This document shows, piece by piece, positions 53,084-62,762 of a stretch of DNA of 64,000 nucleotides. The notes under the pieces were generated by a model, which was not told the DNA's origin, did not search any database, and worked only from the letters and a program-made list of their open reading frames with translations. Source of the stretch: CAVWNR01 sp963756525 (lineage in GTDB: Bacteria > Actinomycetota > Actinomycetes > Mycobacteriales > Jatrophihabitantaceae); contig CAVWNR010000001.1 of assembly GCA_963756525.1 (NCBI GenBank), positions 1,116,001-1,180,000 of the forward strand. The letters run 5' to 3'. Numbering within the stretch: position 1 is the stretch's first letter; the number at the start of each line of letters is the position of its first letter. A program made the translations under genes and the position numbers.

Positions 53084-54078
53084 TGGATGACGGTCTTGAG
53101 GCCGCTGCGTCCGGCGGCGTGGCGGAAGCCGGCGGCGGCGTTGTCGAGGGCGTAGCGCGCGGTGACCAGCGCATCGAGGTCGATGCTCTTGGTACGAGCG
53201 AGTGCGACCGCGCGCGGATAGACGTCGTTCATCCTGCGCACCATCGCGAAAGTCAAGCCTTTGCGTCGTGCGGTCGAGGCGATGAAGGAGGACCGGTCGT
53301 CTGACGGGATGCCGCCGAGCACGACGCGCGCGCCGGGCCGTGCGGCCGCGACCGCGGCGGCGATCGCGTGGTCGTTGCCGGCCATTTCGATCACGGTATC
53401 CATACCGCGACCAGCGGTCATCTCGGCGATGCCGTCGGCCAGTTCGTCCGGATGCCAGGCGGCGTCGGCGTCGGCCGCCGCGGCTGCGCGACGGTGCGGC
53501 AGCGGCTCGGTGACGAACACTCGGTTGGCCCCGCACAGCCGAGCCAGCCGGGTGAGGAGCAGGCCGATCGGTCCGGCACCGACGACGAGGACGTCCGCAC
53601 CCAATCGCAGGTGCGCGAGGTCGATTGCGTGGATGGCCACCCCCAGCGGTTCGAGGATGGCGCCGGCGTCATCGCTGATCTCGTCAGGGATCGCGACCAG
53701 CTGCGCGTCCGGCCAGGTCATCCGCTCACGGAGCGCGCCGTCGAGCCGACCGTGTCCGGCGAAGCGCACCGTCGGGCAGAGGTTGCGGTAGCCGCGGCGG
53801 CAGTTCTCGCACTTCTCGCAAGGGATCGCCGGATCGACGGCGACGCGCCGTCCGGTATACGGACCGCTCAGCGCGATGCCGGCGAACTCGTGACCTGGCA
53901 CGACGGGAGATCGCAGCCGTGCATCACCGATACCGCCCTCGGCGAACCAGTGCAGGTCCGACCCGCAGAGGCCCACGGAGGTCACCTGCACCAGGCTGCT
54001 GCCGGGGCCGGGCGGCTCCGGTTCGTGTTCGTCGGCGACCCGCAGATCGCCGATGCCGTACAGCCGGGCGGCTCTCAA
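53071..54078 (-). CDS. Zinc-dependent dehydrogenase at the end of the arabinose operon
   Basis: A 335-residue medium-chain dehydrogenase. Catalytic zinc residues are CGSDLHW and PGHEF; the structural set CEKCENC plus Cys is complete; the NAD fold is VVGAGPIGLLLTRLA with VFVTEP. The TTG start at 54078 overlaps the araA stop (TTTTGA), so it is translated by coupling; no other in-frame start fits. It may oxidise an arabinose-derived polyol or another sugar alcohol. The exact substrate is unknown. Confidence 0.88.
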   Translation of the reverse strand: MRAARLYGIGDLRVADEHEPEPPGPGSSLVQVTSVGLCGSDLHWFAEGGIGDARLRSPVVPGHEFAGIALSGPYTGRRVAVDPAIPCEKCENCRRGYRNLCPTVRFAGHGRLDGALRERMTWPDAQLVAIPDEISDDAGAILEPLGVAIHAIDLAHLRLGADVLVVGAGPIGLLLTRLARLCGANRVFVTEPLPHRRAAAAADADAAWHPDELADGIAEMTAGRGMDTVIEMAGNDHAIAAAVAAARPGARVVLGGIPSDDRSSFIASTARRKGLTFAMVRRMNDVYPRAVALARTKSIDLDALVTARYALDNAAAGFRHAAGRSGLKTVIHASQ

Positions 54079-55583
54079 AACCCCGCCGCCAACCGGTAGT
54101 AGGCCTGGTTCCAGCGCAGCTCCTGCCGAAACCTCCGTGGGCTGGTGTCGGCGTCGATCACCGCCAGTTCGGTACGGGTCATCTCGGCGAACGCGTCGAG
54201 TTCGGCGGTGCCCACGGCCGTTGAGAGGACGGTGTGGTGCGGCCCGCCGGCGGTGAGCCAGCACTCGGTGGAGGTCGTCAGGTTCGGACGCGGTTCCCAG
54301 ACTGCGCATGCGACGGGCAGCCGGGGCAGCTGTTCGTCCGGGGCCACCAGGTCGATCTCGTTCTCGACCAGGCGGAATCGATCGCCGAGATCACAGATGC
54401 CGACCACCACGCCCGGGCCCGGTGCGGCGGTAAACCGCAGCCGGACCGGGTCGGCGCGGTTGCCGATCGACAGCGGATGGATCTCGACGGAGGGTCGGTC
54501 GGCGGCGATCGTCGGGCAGACCTCGAGCATGTGCGCGCCGAGGATGCGCTGGCTTCCAGGCCCGAGGTGGTAGGTGTAGTCCTCCATGAACGACGTGCCG
54601 CCGGGCAGGCCGTAGGCCATCGCTTTGACCGTGTGCAGCAGCATCGAGGTCTTCCAGTCCCCTTCGCCGCCGAAGCCGTAGCCGTCTGCCATGAGCCGCT
54701 GCACGCCCAGCCCGGGCAACTGCTTGAGCCCGCCGAGATCCTGGAAGTTGGTGGTGAACGCACCGAAGCCGCCGTCGGTGAGGAACGCCCGCAGCCCGGA
54801 CTCGATGCGCGCGGCGTCGCGCAGCGACTGATGCCGCTCGCCGCCGGCGCGCAACTCGGCCGCGACGGTGTAGCCGTCGTCGTAGTCGGCGATCAGCTCA
54901 TCGACCTGCGCGTCGGAGATTGCGTCGACCACCTCGACGAGATCGTTGACGCCGTACGCGCGCACCGCGACCCCGAAGTGGTGCTCTGCCTCGACCTTGT
55001 CGCCTTCGGTGACCGCGACGTCGCGCATGTTGTCGCCGAAGCGGGCGAGCAGCAGCGAGCGCATGCTCGCCAGCCCGACCGCGGCCCGCGCCCACGACCC
55101 GATGCGCGCTTGCACGGTTGCGTCCTCGACGTGTCCGGACACCGTGGTGCGCGGGACGGACAGCCGGGTCTGCGCGTACCCGAACTCCCGATCGCCGTGC
55201 GCGGCCTGGTTCAGGTTCATGAAGTCCATGTCGATCGTCGCCCACGGCAACGACCGGTTCGCCTGGGTGTGCAGGTGCAGCAGCGGCTTGCCCAACACAT
55301 CCAGCCCGCTGATCCACATCTTCGCGGGCGAGAAGGTGTGCATCCACGCGATGACCCCGACGCACCCGTCGTCGGCGCTCGCGTCGAGCAACGCCCGGCG
55401 GATCGCGTCGCGCGTGGTGAGCACCGATCGCCACTCGATGTCCACCGGTATATCCGCTGCGCCGTGTAACCGCGCCGCGATAGCCCGGGATTGGGACTCG
55501 ACCTGGTCCAGCGTCTGCTGACCGTAGAGATCCTGGCTGCCGGTGAGGAACCAGACGCGGCGATTGGCGAACGGGGATAGCAC
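54075..55583 (-). CDS. araA: L-arabinose isomerase
   Basis: A 502-residue enzyme converting L-arabinose to L-ribulose in the cytoplasm, close to the usual 500. The metal and catalytic residues are seen: Glu in GGEGDWKTS, Glu in TSFMEDYTYHLG, His in LGAHMLEVCP and His in GGPHHTVLS. The N-terminus VWFLTGSQDLYG is characteristic. GTG 55583 is nine bases from AAGGA; the frame extends to 55640, overlapping araD. Its stop is shared with the next gene's start. Confidence 0.97.
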   Translation of the reverse strand: MLSPFANRRVWFLTGSQDLYGQQTLDQVESQSRAIAARLHGAADIPVDIEWRSVLTTRDAIRRALLDASADDGCVGVIAWMHTFSPAKMWISGLDVLGKPLLHLHTQANRSLPWATIDMDFMNLNQAAHGDREFGYAQTRLSVPRTTVSGHVEDATVQARIGSWARAAVGLASMRSLLLARFGDNMRDVAVTEGDKVEAEHHFGVAVRAYGVNDLVEVVDAISDAQVDELIADYDDGYTVAAELRAGGERHQSLRDAARIESGLRAFLTDGGFGAFTTNFQDLGGLKQLPGLGVQRLMADGYGFGGEGDWKTSMLLHTVKAMAYGLPGGTSFMEDYTYHLGPGSQRILGAHMLEVCPTIAADRPSVEIHPLSIGNRADPVRLRFTAAPGPGVVVGICDLGDRFRLVENEIDLVAPDEQLPRLPVACAVWEPRPNLTTSTECWLTAGGPHHTVLSTAVGTAELDAFAEMTRTELAVIDADTSPRRFRQELRWNQAYYRLAAGF

Positions 55584-55608
55584 GGACACAGTTCCTTTCG
55601 GCGCCGCG

Positions 55609-56289
55609 TCAGCGGCCGTAGACGTTTTGGTACCGGTCATAGAGGGAGTCGACGGCGCCCGGGTCGATCGGGACGAGCTCGCCGAGCTGGCGCGCGATGT
55701 GCACGGTGCGGGCGACGTCCTCGCACATCACCGCGGCCTTCACGGCGTCGCGTCCGGTGGTGCCGACGGTGAAGACGCCGTGGTTTCGCATGAGCACGGC
55801 CGGCGACCGGGACCGGCGTAACGTCTCGACAATGCCTTGCCCGATCGAATCGTCACCGATCAGCGCGAACGGGCCTACCGGGATCGGTCCGCCGAACTCG
55901 TCAGCAATCATGGTCAGCACGCATGGGATCGGCTCGCCCCGCGCCGCCCATGCCGTCGCGTACGTCGAATGAGTATGCACAACGCCGCCGACGTCGGGCA
56001 TGTTCCGGTAGACGTAGGCATGCGCAGCGGTGTCCGATGACGGCGAGCGGTCTCCGTCGACGAGGTTGCCATCGAGGTCACAGACAACCATCGCCTCGGC
56101 GGAGAGCTCGTCGTAGGACACGCCGGACGGCTTGATGACGAACAGGTCCTCGCCTCTCACCCGTTCCGATACGTTTCCCGCCGTCCAGGCCACCAGGTTG
56201 TTACGCGGCAGGAACGTATGCAGCGCGGCGACGGCAGCCCGCACGTCCGCCGCAGCGCGCCGCTGAGCCGCGTCCAGGGACACGCTCAT
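55609..56289 (-). CDS. araD: L-ribulose-5-phosphate 4-epimerase
   Basis: A 226-residue class II aldolase-fold enzyme that makes D-xylulose 5-phosphate from L-ribulose 5-phosphate. Zinc ligands are HTHS and the His of RNHGVFTVG; other family segments are AWTAGNVSER, VIKPSGVSYDEL and VVHTHSTYATAWA. ATG 56289 overlaps the araB stop (ATGA); the longer frame to 56943 is antisense noise of araB. Confidence 0.96.
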   Translation of the reverse strand: MSVSLDAAQRRAAADVRAAVAALHTFLPRNNLVAWTAGNVSERVRGEDLFVIKPSGVSYDELSAEAMVVCDLDGNLVDGDRSPSSDTAAHAYVYRNMPDVGGVVHTHSTYATAWAARGEPIPCVLTMIADEFGGPIPVGPFALIGDDSIGQGIVETLRRSRSPAVLMRNHGVFTVGTTGRDAVKAAVMCEDVARTVHIARQLGELVPIDPGAVDSLYDRYQNVYGR

Positions 56290-57992
56290 GAGCCGGCCCC
56301 CGGCGTGAGCGCCTGTCGACGAAGTGCCCTGAGCCGATGCATGATCTCGTTGCCGCCGCGCCCGAAGTAGTCGGTCAACGCCCGGTACTCGGCATACAGC
56401 CCGTCGTAGCGTTCGGCCTTGACCAGGTCCGGCTGCCAGACGCCGGGTTTGCGCCGCCCCATCGCCGCGGCAGCCGCATGTACGTCCGGGTAGGCGCCCG
56501 CGGCCACCGCGGCGTGGATGGCCGACCCGAGCGCCGGCCCCTGATCGGAATCCAGCAGCGACAAGGGGAACCTGGTGACGTCGGCGTAGAGCTGCATGAC
56601 GAACGGGTTCTTGGTCAGGCCACCGGTGACGATCAGTTCCGTCACCGGCACGCCGGCCTGCTGGAACGTCTCGATGATCAACCTGGTGCCGAACGCGGTG
56701 GCCTCCACCAGCGCGCGATATATCTCCTCGGCGCGGGTGGCGAGCGTCAGCCCGACGACCGTCCCCGACAGCTCGTGGTCGACGAGCACAGACCGGTTGC
56801 CGGAGTGCCAGTCCAGCGCGACCAGCCCGTGCGCACCAACCGGTTGGGCCTCCGCTAGCCGGCTCAACAGGGTATGTAGCGAGATGCCTTGCCGGCGCGC
56901 ATCCTCCGCGTACCCGGGCGGGACACACTGCTCGACGAACCACCCGAAGATGTCACCGACGCCGCTCTGGCCCGCTTCGTAACCCCACAGCCCGGCCACG
57001 ATGCCGCCGTCGACGACGCCGCACATGCCTGGCACCTCGCGCAACGTGTCGCCGTTCATCACATGGCAGGTCGAGGTGCCCATGATCGCCACCATCTGGC
57101 CCGGCTCCACCGCTTGGGCCGCCGCGGCCGCGACGTGCGCATCGACATTGCCCACGGCCACCGCGATACCCGCGGGCAGCCCGGTCCACTCCGCCGCCCG
57201 CTCCCACAACCGGCCCGCCGCGTCACCCAGCTGCCCCACCGGATGCTCCAGCTTCTCCGACACGAAGCCGGCGAAGTCGGGGTTGAGCGCCTCCAGGAAG
57301 TCGCGGCCGGGATAGCGGCCGTCCTGCAGGATTCCCTTGTAACCGGCCGAGCAGGCGTTGCGGACGTAGCGACCGGTGAGCTGCCAGATGATCCAGTCGG
57401 CCGCCTCCACGAAGTGCCGCATCGCGGCGTACACCTCGGGATCTTCCTCCAACAGCTGCAAGCCCTTGGCGAACTCCCACTCCGAGGAGATGACACCGCC
57501 GTAACGGGCCAGCCACGGCTCACCACGCCGTCGCGCCAGCTCGGTGATCCGGTCGGCCTGCGGCTGCGCCGCGTGATGCTTCCACAGCTTCACGTACGCG
57601 TGCGGCCGACCGGCGAGCTCCGGCAGCTGGCACAGCGGCGTGCCGTCGTCGGTGGTCGGCACAACCGTGCACGCGGTGAAATCGGTGCCCACGCCGATGA
57701 CATCCTCCGCGTCCACACCGGCCGCACGAACGGCCGCCGGCACCGCCTCGCGCAGCACCTGCACGTAGTCCGACGGGTCCTGCAGTGCCCAATCCGGTGG
57801 CAACGCAGCACCCGTCGAATCCAGCGTGCGGTCCATCACCGCATGTGGGTACTCGACCACCGCGCTACCCAGCTCCGCGCCGTCGGTCACCCGCACCACC
57901 ACCGCCCGGCCGGACAACGTGCCGAAGTCGATGCCGATGACGACATCCCTATCTCCTACAGCCCTGCCCGAAGCGGTGCCCGCCGCACTCAT
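56286..57992 (-). CDS. araB: Ribulokinase
   Basis: A 568-residue FGGY-family sugar kinase that phosphorylates L-ribulose using ATP, near the 566 of E. coli AraB. The N-terminal phosphate motif is IGIDFGTLSGRAVV; the C-terminal domain has IVTGGLTKNPFVMQL and QGPALGSAIHAAVAAG. It begins with ATGA overlap at the arabinofuranosidase stop and ends with ATGA overlap at araD, so all three are coupled. Confidence 0.96.
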   Translation of the reverse strand: MSAAGTASGRAVGDRDVVIGIDFGTLSGRAVVVRVTDGAELGSAVVEYPHAVMDRTLDSTGAALPPDWALQDPSDYVQVLREAVPAAVRAAGVDAEDVIGVGTDFTACTVVPTTDDGTPLCQLPELAGRPHAYVKLWKHHAAQPQADRITELARRRGEPWLARYGGVISSEWEFAKGLQLLEEDPEVYAAMRHFVEAADWIIWQLTGRYVRNACSAGYKGILQDGRYPGRDFLEALNPDFAGFVSEKLEHPVGQLGDAAGRLWERAAEWTGLPAGIAVAVGNVDAHVAAAAAQAVEPGQMVAIMGTSTCHVMNGDTLREVPGMCGVVDGGIVAGLWGYEAGQSGVGDIFGWFVEQCVPPGYAEDARRQGISLHTLLSRLAEAQPVGAHGLVALDWHSGNRSVLVDHELSGTVVGLTLATRAEEIYRALVEATAFGTRLIIETFQQAGVPVTELIVTGGLTKNPFVMQLYADVTRFPLSLLDSDQGPALGSAIHAAVAAGAYPDVHAAAAAMGRRKPGVWQPDLVKAERYDGLYAEYRALTDYFGRGGNEIMHRLRALRRQALTPGAGS

Positions 57993-59497
57993 GACGCCCG
58001 CAGCGTCAGCATGTTCCACGACAGCGGCGGCAGCACGGCGGTGAGCCTGCCCGCGTCGGCTGCCACGCCGTCCAACGGACGGGGCGTGACCCGATCGGGC
58101 TGCCCGGCCGAGTTCACCGCGTCCGGCTCTTCGTCGAACAGTGCCACGTGCTCGGCATGCACCGATCCGCCCATAGGACGCACGTCGAGGTCCACGGTTG
58201 CCGGCTCGGTCTGTGACCGGTTCACCGCGAACACCGAGACGGCGCCGTCTTCGGGATGATGCACAGCGACGAGATCCACCAATGGCACCTCACCCATCCA
58301 CTTGGTCTCGTGTGTCGAACCCGTCGGGGACGTGTACAGCACCGTCCCGCGGCCGTGCGCCGAAGTCAACGCGAACGGGTGAAAGGTGCTCTGCCGCCAC
58401 GCGGGTCCGCCCGGCTCAGAGCGGATCGGCGCGATCACGTTGACGAGCTGTGCGAGGCAACCGATCTTCACTCGGTCCGCGTGCTTCAGCAGCGCGATCA
58501 TCAGGTTACCGACGACGACGGCGTCGACGACCGAGTACGTGTCCTCGATCAGACGTGGTGCCTCAGACCAGTCGAGTTCCTCCCGATAGTTCGCGAACCG
58601 GGTTTGGTACCAGACGTTCCACTCGTCCACCGACAGCGTGATCCGCTTACGGTGCTTGCCTTTCGCGCGTACGAAGTCGCACGTCGCCACAGCTTCCTCG
58701 ATGAAGCGGTCCAGTTCCACAGCGGCGGCGAGGAAGCTGTCACGGTCGCCGTTGCGCTCCTCGTAGTAGCTGTGCAGCGACAGGTGGTCGACGACCTCGT
58801 AGCACTGTTCGAGAACCGTCGCCTCCCAGGATGCGAAGGTCGGCATCCGGCGGTGTGAGCTGCCGACCGCTACCAGTTCGATGGACGGGTCGACCCAACG
58901 CATCACCTTGCCGACCTCGCGGGCCAGTCGCCCGTACTCGTAGGCGGTCTTCTGGCCGATCTGCCACGGTCCATCTAACTCGTTGCCCAAGCACCAGACC
59001 TTGAAGCCGAACGGATCGTGGGCTCCGTTCTTGCGACGCAGGTCCGACAGCTGCGTCCCACCGGGATAGTTGCAGTACTCGACGAGCCGGCGTGCGGCGT
59101 CGACCCCGCGCGAACCCAGGTTCACCGCCATCATGACCTCGCTGCCGACGCTCTCGGCCCACCCCGCGAACTCGTGCACGCCGACCTGGTTCGTCTCTAT
59201 CGACTTCCACGCCAGGTCCAGCCGTACCGGTCGCTCCGTGCGCGGGCCGATCCCGTCCTCCCAGTTGTAGCCGGAGACGAAGTTGCCGCCCGGGTACCGG
59301 ATGATCGGAACGCCCAGTTCGGAGACCAGCTCGGTGACGTCGCGGCGGAAGCCGGCCTCGTCCGCGGCCGGATGACCGGGCTCGTAGATTCCGGTATAGA
59401 CGCAGCGCCCCATGTGCTCGACGAAGGAGCCGAACAGCCGAGGATCGACCTCGGCCACCGGCAACGCCGGGTCGATGACCACCGAACAGTGATGCAC
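57989..59497 (-). CDS. abfA: GH51 alpha-L-arabinofuranosidase
   Basis: A 502-residue retaining hydrolase releasing L-arabinose from alpha-linked arabinosides. Acid/base Glu 173 is in CLGNELDGPWQ and the nucleophile Glu 292 in SVDEWNVWYQ; PGGNFVSGYNWEDGIGP is also typical. No signal peptide, so it acts on oligosaccharides brought in by the adjacent ABC importer. The stop overlaps the araB start. It lies 33 bp after the second permease. Confidence 0.95.
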   Translation of the reverse strand: MHHCSVVIDPALPVAEVDPRLFGSFVEHMGRCVYTGIYEPGHPAADEAGFRRDVTELVSELGVPIIRYPGGNFVSGYNWEDGIGPRTERPVRLDLAWKSIETNQVGVHEFAGWAESVGSEVMMAVNLGSRGVDAARRLVEYCNYPGGTQLSDLRRKNGAHDPFGFKVWCLGNELDGPWQIGQKTAYEYGRLAREVGKVMRWVDPSIELVAVGSSHRRMPTFASWEATVLEQCYEVVDHLSLHSYYEERNGDRDSFLAAAVELDRFIEEAVATCDFVRAKGKHRKRITLSVDEWNVWYQTRFANYREELDWSEAPRLIEDTYSVVDAVVVGNLMIALLKHADRVKIGCLAQLVNVIAPIRSEPGGPAWRQSTFHPFALTSAHGRGTVLYTSPTGSTHETKWMGEVPLVDLVAVHHPEDGAVSVFAVNRSQTEPATVDLDVRPMGGSVHAEHVALFDEEPDAVNSAGQPDRVTPRPLDGVAADAGRLTAVLPPLSWNMLTLRAS

Positions 59498-59530
59498 AGT
59501 TCTCCCTTCGGTCTGCGGAGACGTCGACCG

Positions 59531-60418
59531 TCAGCCCTTCAAGCCGGTGCCGGCGACACCCTCGACGATCTGGCGCTGGAAGAAGAGGAACAGCGCGATC
59601 AACGGAAGTGCGCCGAGCAACGCGGCCGCCATGGTGTCTGCGTAGCGGATGCCGAAGTTGCCCTGGACAGTGGCCAGACCGACCGGGATCGTCATCAGCT
59701 TGGGATTGCTCAACACGAGCAGCGGCCACAGCAAATTGTTCCACGACCAGATGAACGTGAAGATCGATACGGCCGCGATGGCCGGGCGGGTCAGGGGCAT
59801 CGCCATGCCTCGGTAGATCCACCAGATGCTCGCGCCATCGACCCGCGCGGCCTCCTCCAGCTCTTTCGGCAAACCGTCGAAGAACTGCTTGAAGACGAAC
59901 ACCGCGATGGCGGTGGGCACTTGGGGAAGGATGACCGCCCAGTAGGTATTGAGCAGGCCGAGACCCCCTACCTCACGGAACAGCGGAACGATCAAGACCT
60001 GGATGGGGATGAGCAGCCCGACCAGGATGAAACCGAGAATCGCACCCCGGAAGCGGAAGTTCAACCGCGACAGCGCAAACGCCGCCATACTCGCCGTGAT
60101 CACGGTGAGCACCACGGTCACCGCTGACGTGATGAAGCTCGATGCGTACCAGTGCCAGATGTCTCCCTGCCCCAGAATGGACGAGAACGACGCAACCGTC
60201 GGGTGCTTGATCCACCACGTCACCGGCAGGTCGGCAGTCTCTCCGTTCGGTTTGAACGCGGTGTCGATCGCCCACAACAGCGGGATCAACCAGATGATCG
60301 AAAAAGCAATCATGACGCCGATGCACACTCGGTTGAACAGTTTCGAACCGGACACCACGGCCGACTTGGTGCCGGCTCGGCCGATGGTGAATTGCTTTTC
60401 TGCTGTGACAGTCGCCAT
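59531..60418 (-). CDS. Sugar ABC transporter permease (MalG type), arabinose operon
   Basis: A 295-residue permease with six membrane segments and EAA loop (LEEAARVDGASIWWIYRGMA), ending VEGVAGTGLKG as usual. ATG 60418 comes one base after the preceding permease stop; the frame to 60511 overlaps it. Mid-operon gene between the MalF partner and abfA. Confidence 0.93.
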   Translation of the reverse strand: MATVTAEKQFTIGRAGTKSAVVSGSKLFNRVCIGVMIAFSIIWLIPLLWAIDTAFKPNGETADLPVTWWIKHPTVASFSSILGQGDIWHWYASSFITSAVTVVLTVITASMAAFALSRLNFRFRGAILGFILVGLLIPIQVLIVPLFREVGGLGLLNTYWAVILPQVPTAIAVFVFKQFFDGLPKELEEAARVDGASIWWIYRGMAMPLTRPAIAAVSIFTFIWSWNNLLWPLLVLSNPKLMTIPVGLATVQGNFGIRYADTMAAALLGALPLIALFLFFQRQIVEGVAGTGLKG

Positions 60419-60419
60419 G

Positions 60420-61364
60420 TCACACCCTCCCTTCGGTACGGCGGGTCTGGAGGAACCACACCGCAGACACCACCAGCAGCACGATGAAGTAGAGCGTCGA
60501 CGCGGCGGCACCGTAGCCGACCCGGTAGTCGGTGAAACCGACGTCGTAGATGTACTCGAGGGAAGGACGGGTACTGAAGTTCGGCCCGCCCGAGGTCATG
60601 ATGTACATCTGGTCGAACACCTTGAGCGACGCGATGATCTGAAGGACGACGACAAGCGTCGTCGTGCGGCTCAGCAGCGGTATCGTAATTCGGAACATCT
60701 GCTGCCACGGTGACGCGCCGTCAAGTGCCGAGGATTCGTACAGCTCTCGCGGAACGTCCTGCAGTCCTGCAAGATAGAGCACGAAATTGAAGCCGAGCGT
60801 CCACCATACGGTGGCGATCGCGATCGAGATCATTGCCCAATGCGGATCGCCGAGCCACTGCGGTGCACTTAGGCCCACCTTCTGGACGGCTGCGGAGGCG
60901 AGACCCAGGCCAGGTGTGTAGAGCCAGATCCAGATCAGCGCCATCACCGCGGACGGCAGGATGTAGGGCGCGAAGAACGCGAGCCGGAAGAACCACCTGC
61001 CGTGTACGGCGCGCTCGGCGAGCACTGCGAAGATGAATGAAAGCACTACCAAGGGCGGCGTCGTCAGAATGGTGAACCACACCGTGTGCCACATCGACGA
61101 CCAGAAGTCCGAACTCGTGAACGCCTCGGCGTAGTTCTGGAAGCCGGCAAACTTCCCAAGTCCTGGTTTCACGAGGCTGGTGTCGAAGAAGCTCATGATC
61201 AGGCCGTAGATCGCCGGCCCGATGACGAACAAGATGTAGAGGATGAGGAACGGGGCTAGAAAGCCGATTGCCGGTTTCCTGTCGTCGCGCCGGGGGCGAC
61301 GTCCGCGTTTCGTGTCCGCGCTCGCCGCCGCGGCCGGGCGAGGAACATAGGCCGTGGCTGTCAA
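60420..61364 (-). CDS. Sugar ABC transporter permease (MalF type), arabinose operon
   Basis: A 314-residue permease. Basic N-terminus (RGRRPRRDDRK), about six membrane helices and the EAA loop (ELYESSALDGASPWQQMFRI). It is separated from the binding-protein gene by 40 bp. Makes the membrane channel with the next gene; the ATPase must be encoded elsewhere. Confidence 0.93.
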   Translation of the reverse strand: MTATAYVPRPAAAASADTKRGRRPRRDDRKPAIGFLAPFLILYILFVIGPAIYGLIMSFFDTSLVKPGLGKFAGFQNYAEAFTSSDFWSSMWHTVWFTILTTPPLVVLSFIFAVLAERAVHGRWFFRLAFFAPYILPSAVMALIWIWLYTPGLGLASAAVQKVGLSAPQWLGDPHWAMISIAIATVWWTLGFNFVLYLAGLQDVPRELYESSALDGASPWQQMFRITIPLLSRTTTLVVVLQIIASLKVFDQMYIMTSGGPNFSTRPSLEYIYDVGFTDYRVGYGAAASTLYFIVLLVVSAVWFLQTRRTEGRV

Positions 61365-61404
61365 GGGAGTCTCCTCTGTCAGTGGGAGAGACGGCTGTGG
61401 CTGC

Positions 61405-62757
61405 TCAAATCGGCGGCTGGGTGTTGGCCAGCACCTGCAGCTTGCTCTTCATCTGGGCCAATCCGGCACTGGGCGACGCGAGCCCCGCCATCACCGCACC
61501 GATCGTGCCGCCGGTAATGATCTCGAAGTCGGATCCCGACCCCGAATACCAGGCATCGGGGTCGTAGACGGCGGCGTCCGCGGCCGAGGCGTAGTACGAC
61601 TGTGGCGTGAGCTTGGCGTATGCGGGGCTGTCGCGGTAAGGCAGCCATGCGGGAATGTGCCCGCCGGCCGCCCAGGTGGCGCTCTGGTCGAGCAGGGATC
61701 GAATGAACATCAGTGACCGGTCCAGCTCGTCGCGGGATCGTCCGGGGTGCTTCGGTAGCACCAGGGTGTGCGAGTCCGCCTGTACGGCGTAGTGGTCGCC
61801 GCCGTACACGTTGGGGAACTTGGCCATGCTGAACGGCGTCTTCGCCGTCTGGAACGTGGTGATCTCCCACTCGCCCTGGAAGTAGAAGCCCGCACGGCCG
61901 GCGCTGAACAGCGCGATCGCGCCCTGATAGTCCAGGGAGCCGGGCATGAGCTGCTTGCTGTTCAGGGTGCTCAGGAACGTCAACACCTTGATGGCCTTGT
62001 CGTCATCGATGACGATGCGGGTCCCGCGATCGGCGAGCATCTCGCCGCCGAGTTGGCTGTAGAGGGTCTGGAAGAGCCGCCATGGTGTCGCGGTCTCGTT
62101 GACCACGGCGATGGTCGCCCCGTACTGGCCGGTCGCCTGCTTGGCCTTGGCCAGCGCTTCGGTGAGGGCCTGTTCACCGTCGATCGGCTTGAGCCTGCCC
62201 GAGCTGTCGAGCAGTCCAGCCTTCTTGCACACCTCAGTGTTGTAGAAGCACACGAATGGGTGCGTGTCCAGTGGGACGGCATAGATCTTGCCGTCCACCA
62301 GTGCCGTCGTCCACGCCTTCTTGTTGAACTTGTCGGCGGTCATCCCGTAGCGGGCGAGGTCGTTGGGGTTCAGCTCATCGAGGAGGTCAGCCGCCTGCAG
62401 TGTCTTCATCCGCGTGAGATGGGAGACGGCGACGTCCGGCGGTTGGCCGCCAAGGGTGGCCAGCGACAGCTTTGTGTAGTAGGGGTTGCCCCAGGCCAAG
62501 GTCACCGACGACAGTCCGATGTTCGGATGTGTCTTCTCGAAGCCGGTCTCCATGGCCTGCATACGCGTTCCGTCACCGCCGCCGAACAGATTCCAGTACT
62601 GGACGGTGCCCGGGTTCAACTTGGAGCCGGCGAGCCCGCTCACCACGGGTGACGAGCACGCGCTCAGCGCACCGACGCCGAGACCGACCGCCAGTGCGCG
62701 GCCGAGGAAGGCTCGTCGACTGAGGTCGGTTCGCTGTGCGGATGTCGGATCATTCAT
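61405..62757 (-). CDS. Sugar-binding lipoprotein of ABC transporter, arabinose operon
   Basis: A 450-residue solute-binding protein with a Tat-type signal (DLSRRAFLG, Arg 14-15) and lipobox LSAC (Cys 34). Family 1 features include VQYWNLFGGGDGTRM at the mature N-terminus, HPFVCFYNTEVCKKAGL and FYFQGEWEITTF. It is the second gene of the operon, starting 5 bp after lacI, and likely binds L-arabinose or short arabino-oligosaccharides. Confidence 0.93.
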   Translation of the reverse strand: MNDPTSAQRTDLSRRAFLGRALAVGLGVGALSACSSPVVSGLAGSKLNPGTVQYWNLFGGGDGTRMQAMETGFEKTHPNIGLSSVTLAWGNPYYTKLSLATLGGQPPDVAVSHLTRMKTLQAADLLDELNPNDLARYGMTADKFNKKAWTTALVDGKIYAVPLDTHPFVCFYNTEVCKKAGLLDSSGRLKPIDGEQALTEALAKAKQATGQYGATIAVVNETATPWRLFQTLYSQLGGEMLADRGTRIVIDDDKAIKVLTFLSTLNSKQLMPGSLDYQGAIALFSAGRAGFYFQGEWEITTFQTAKTPFSMAKFPNVYGGDHYAVQADSHTLVLPKHPGRSRDELDRSLMFIRSLLDQSATWAAGGHIPAWLPYRDSPAYAKLTPQSYYASAADAAVYDPDAWYSGSGSDFEIITGGTIGAVMAGLASPSAGLAQMKSKLQVLANTQPPI

Positions 62758-62762
62758 CGCGA

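Noticed and set aside
56889..58259. 456-codon open frame on the plus strand
   Set aside because: Antisense to araB and rich in Arg/His without any domain.
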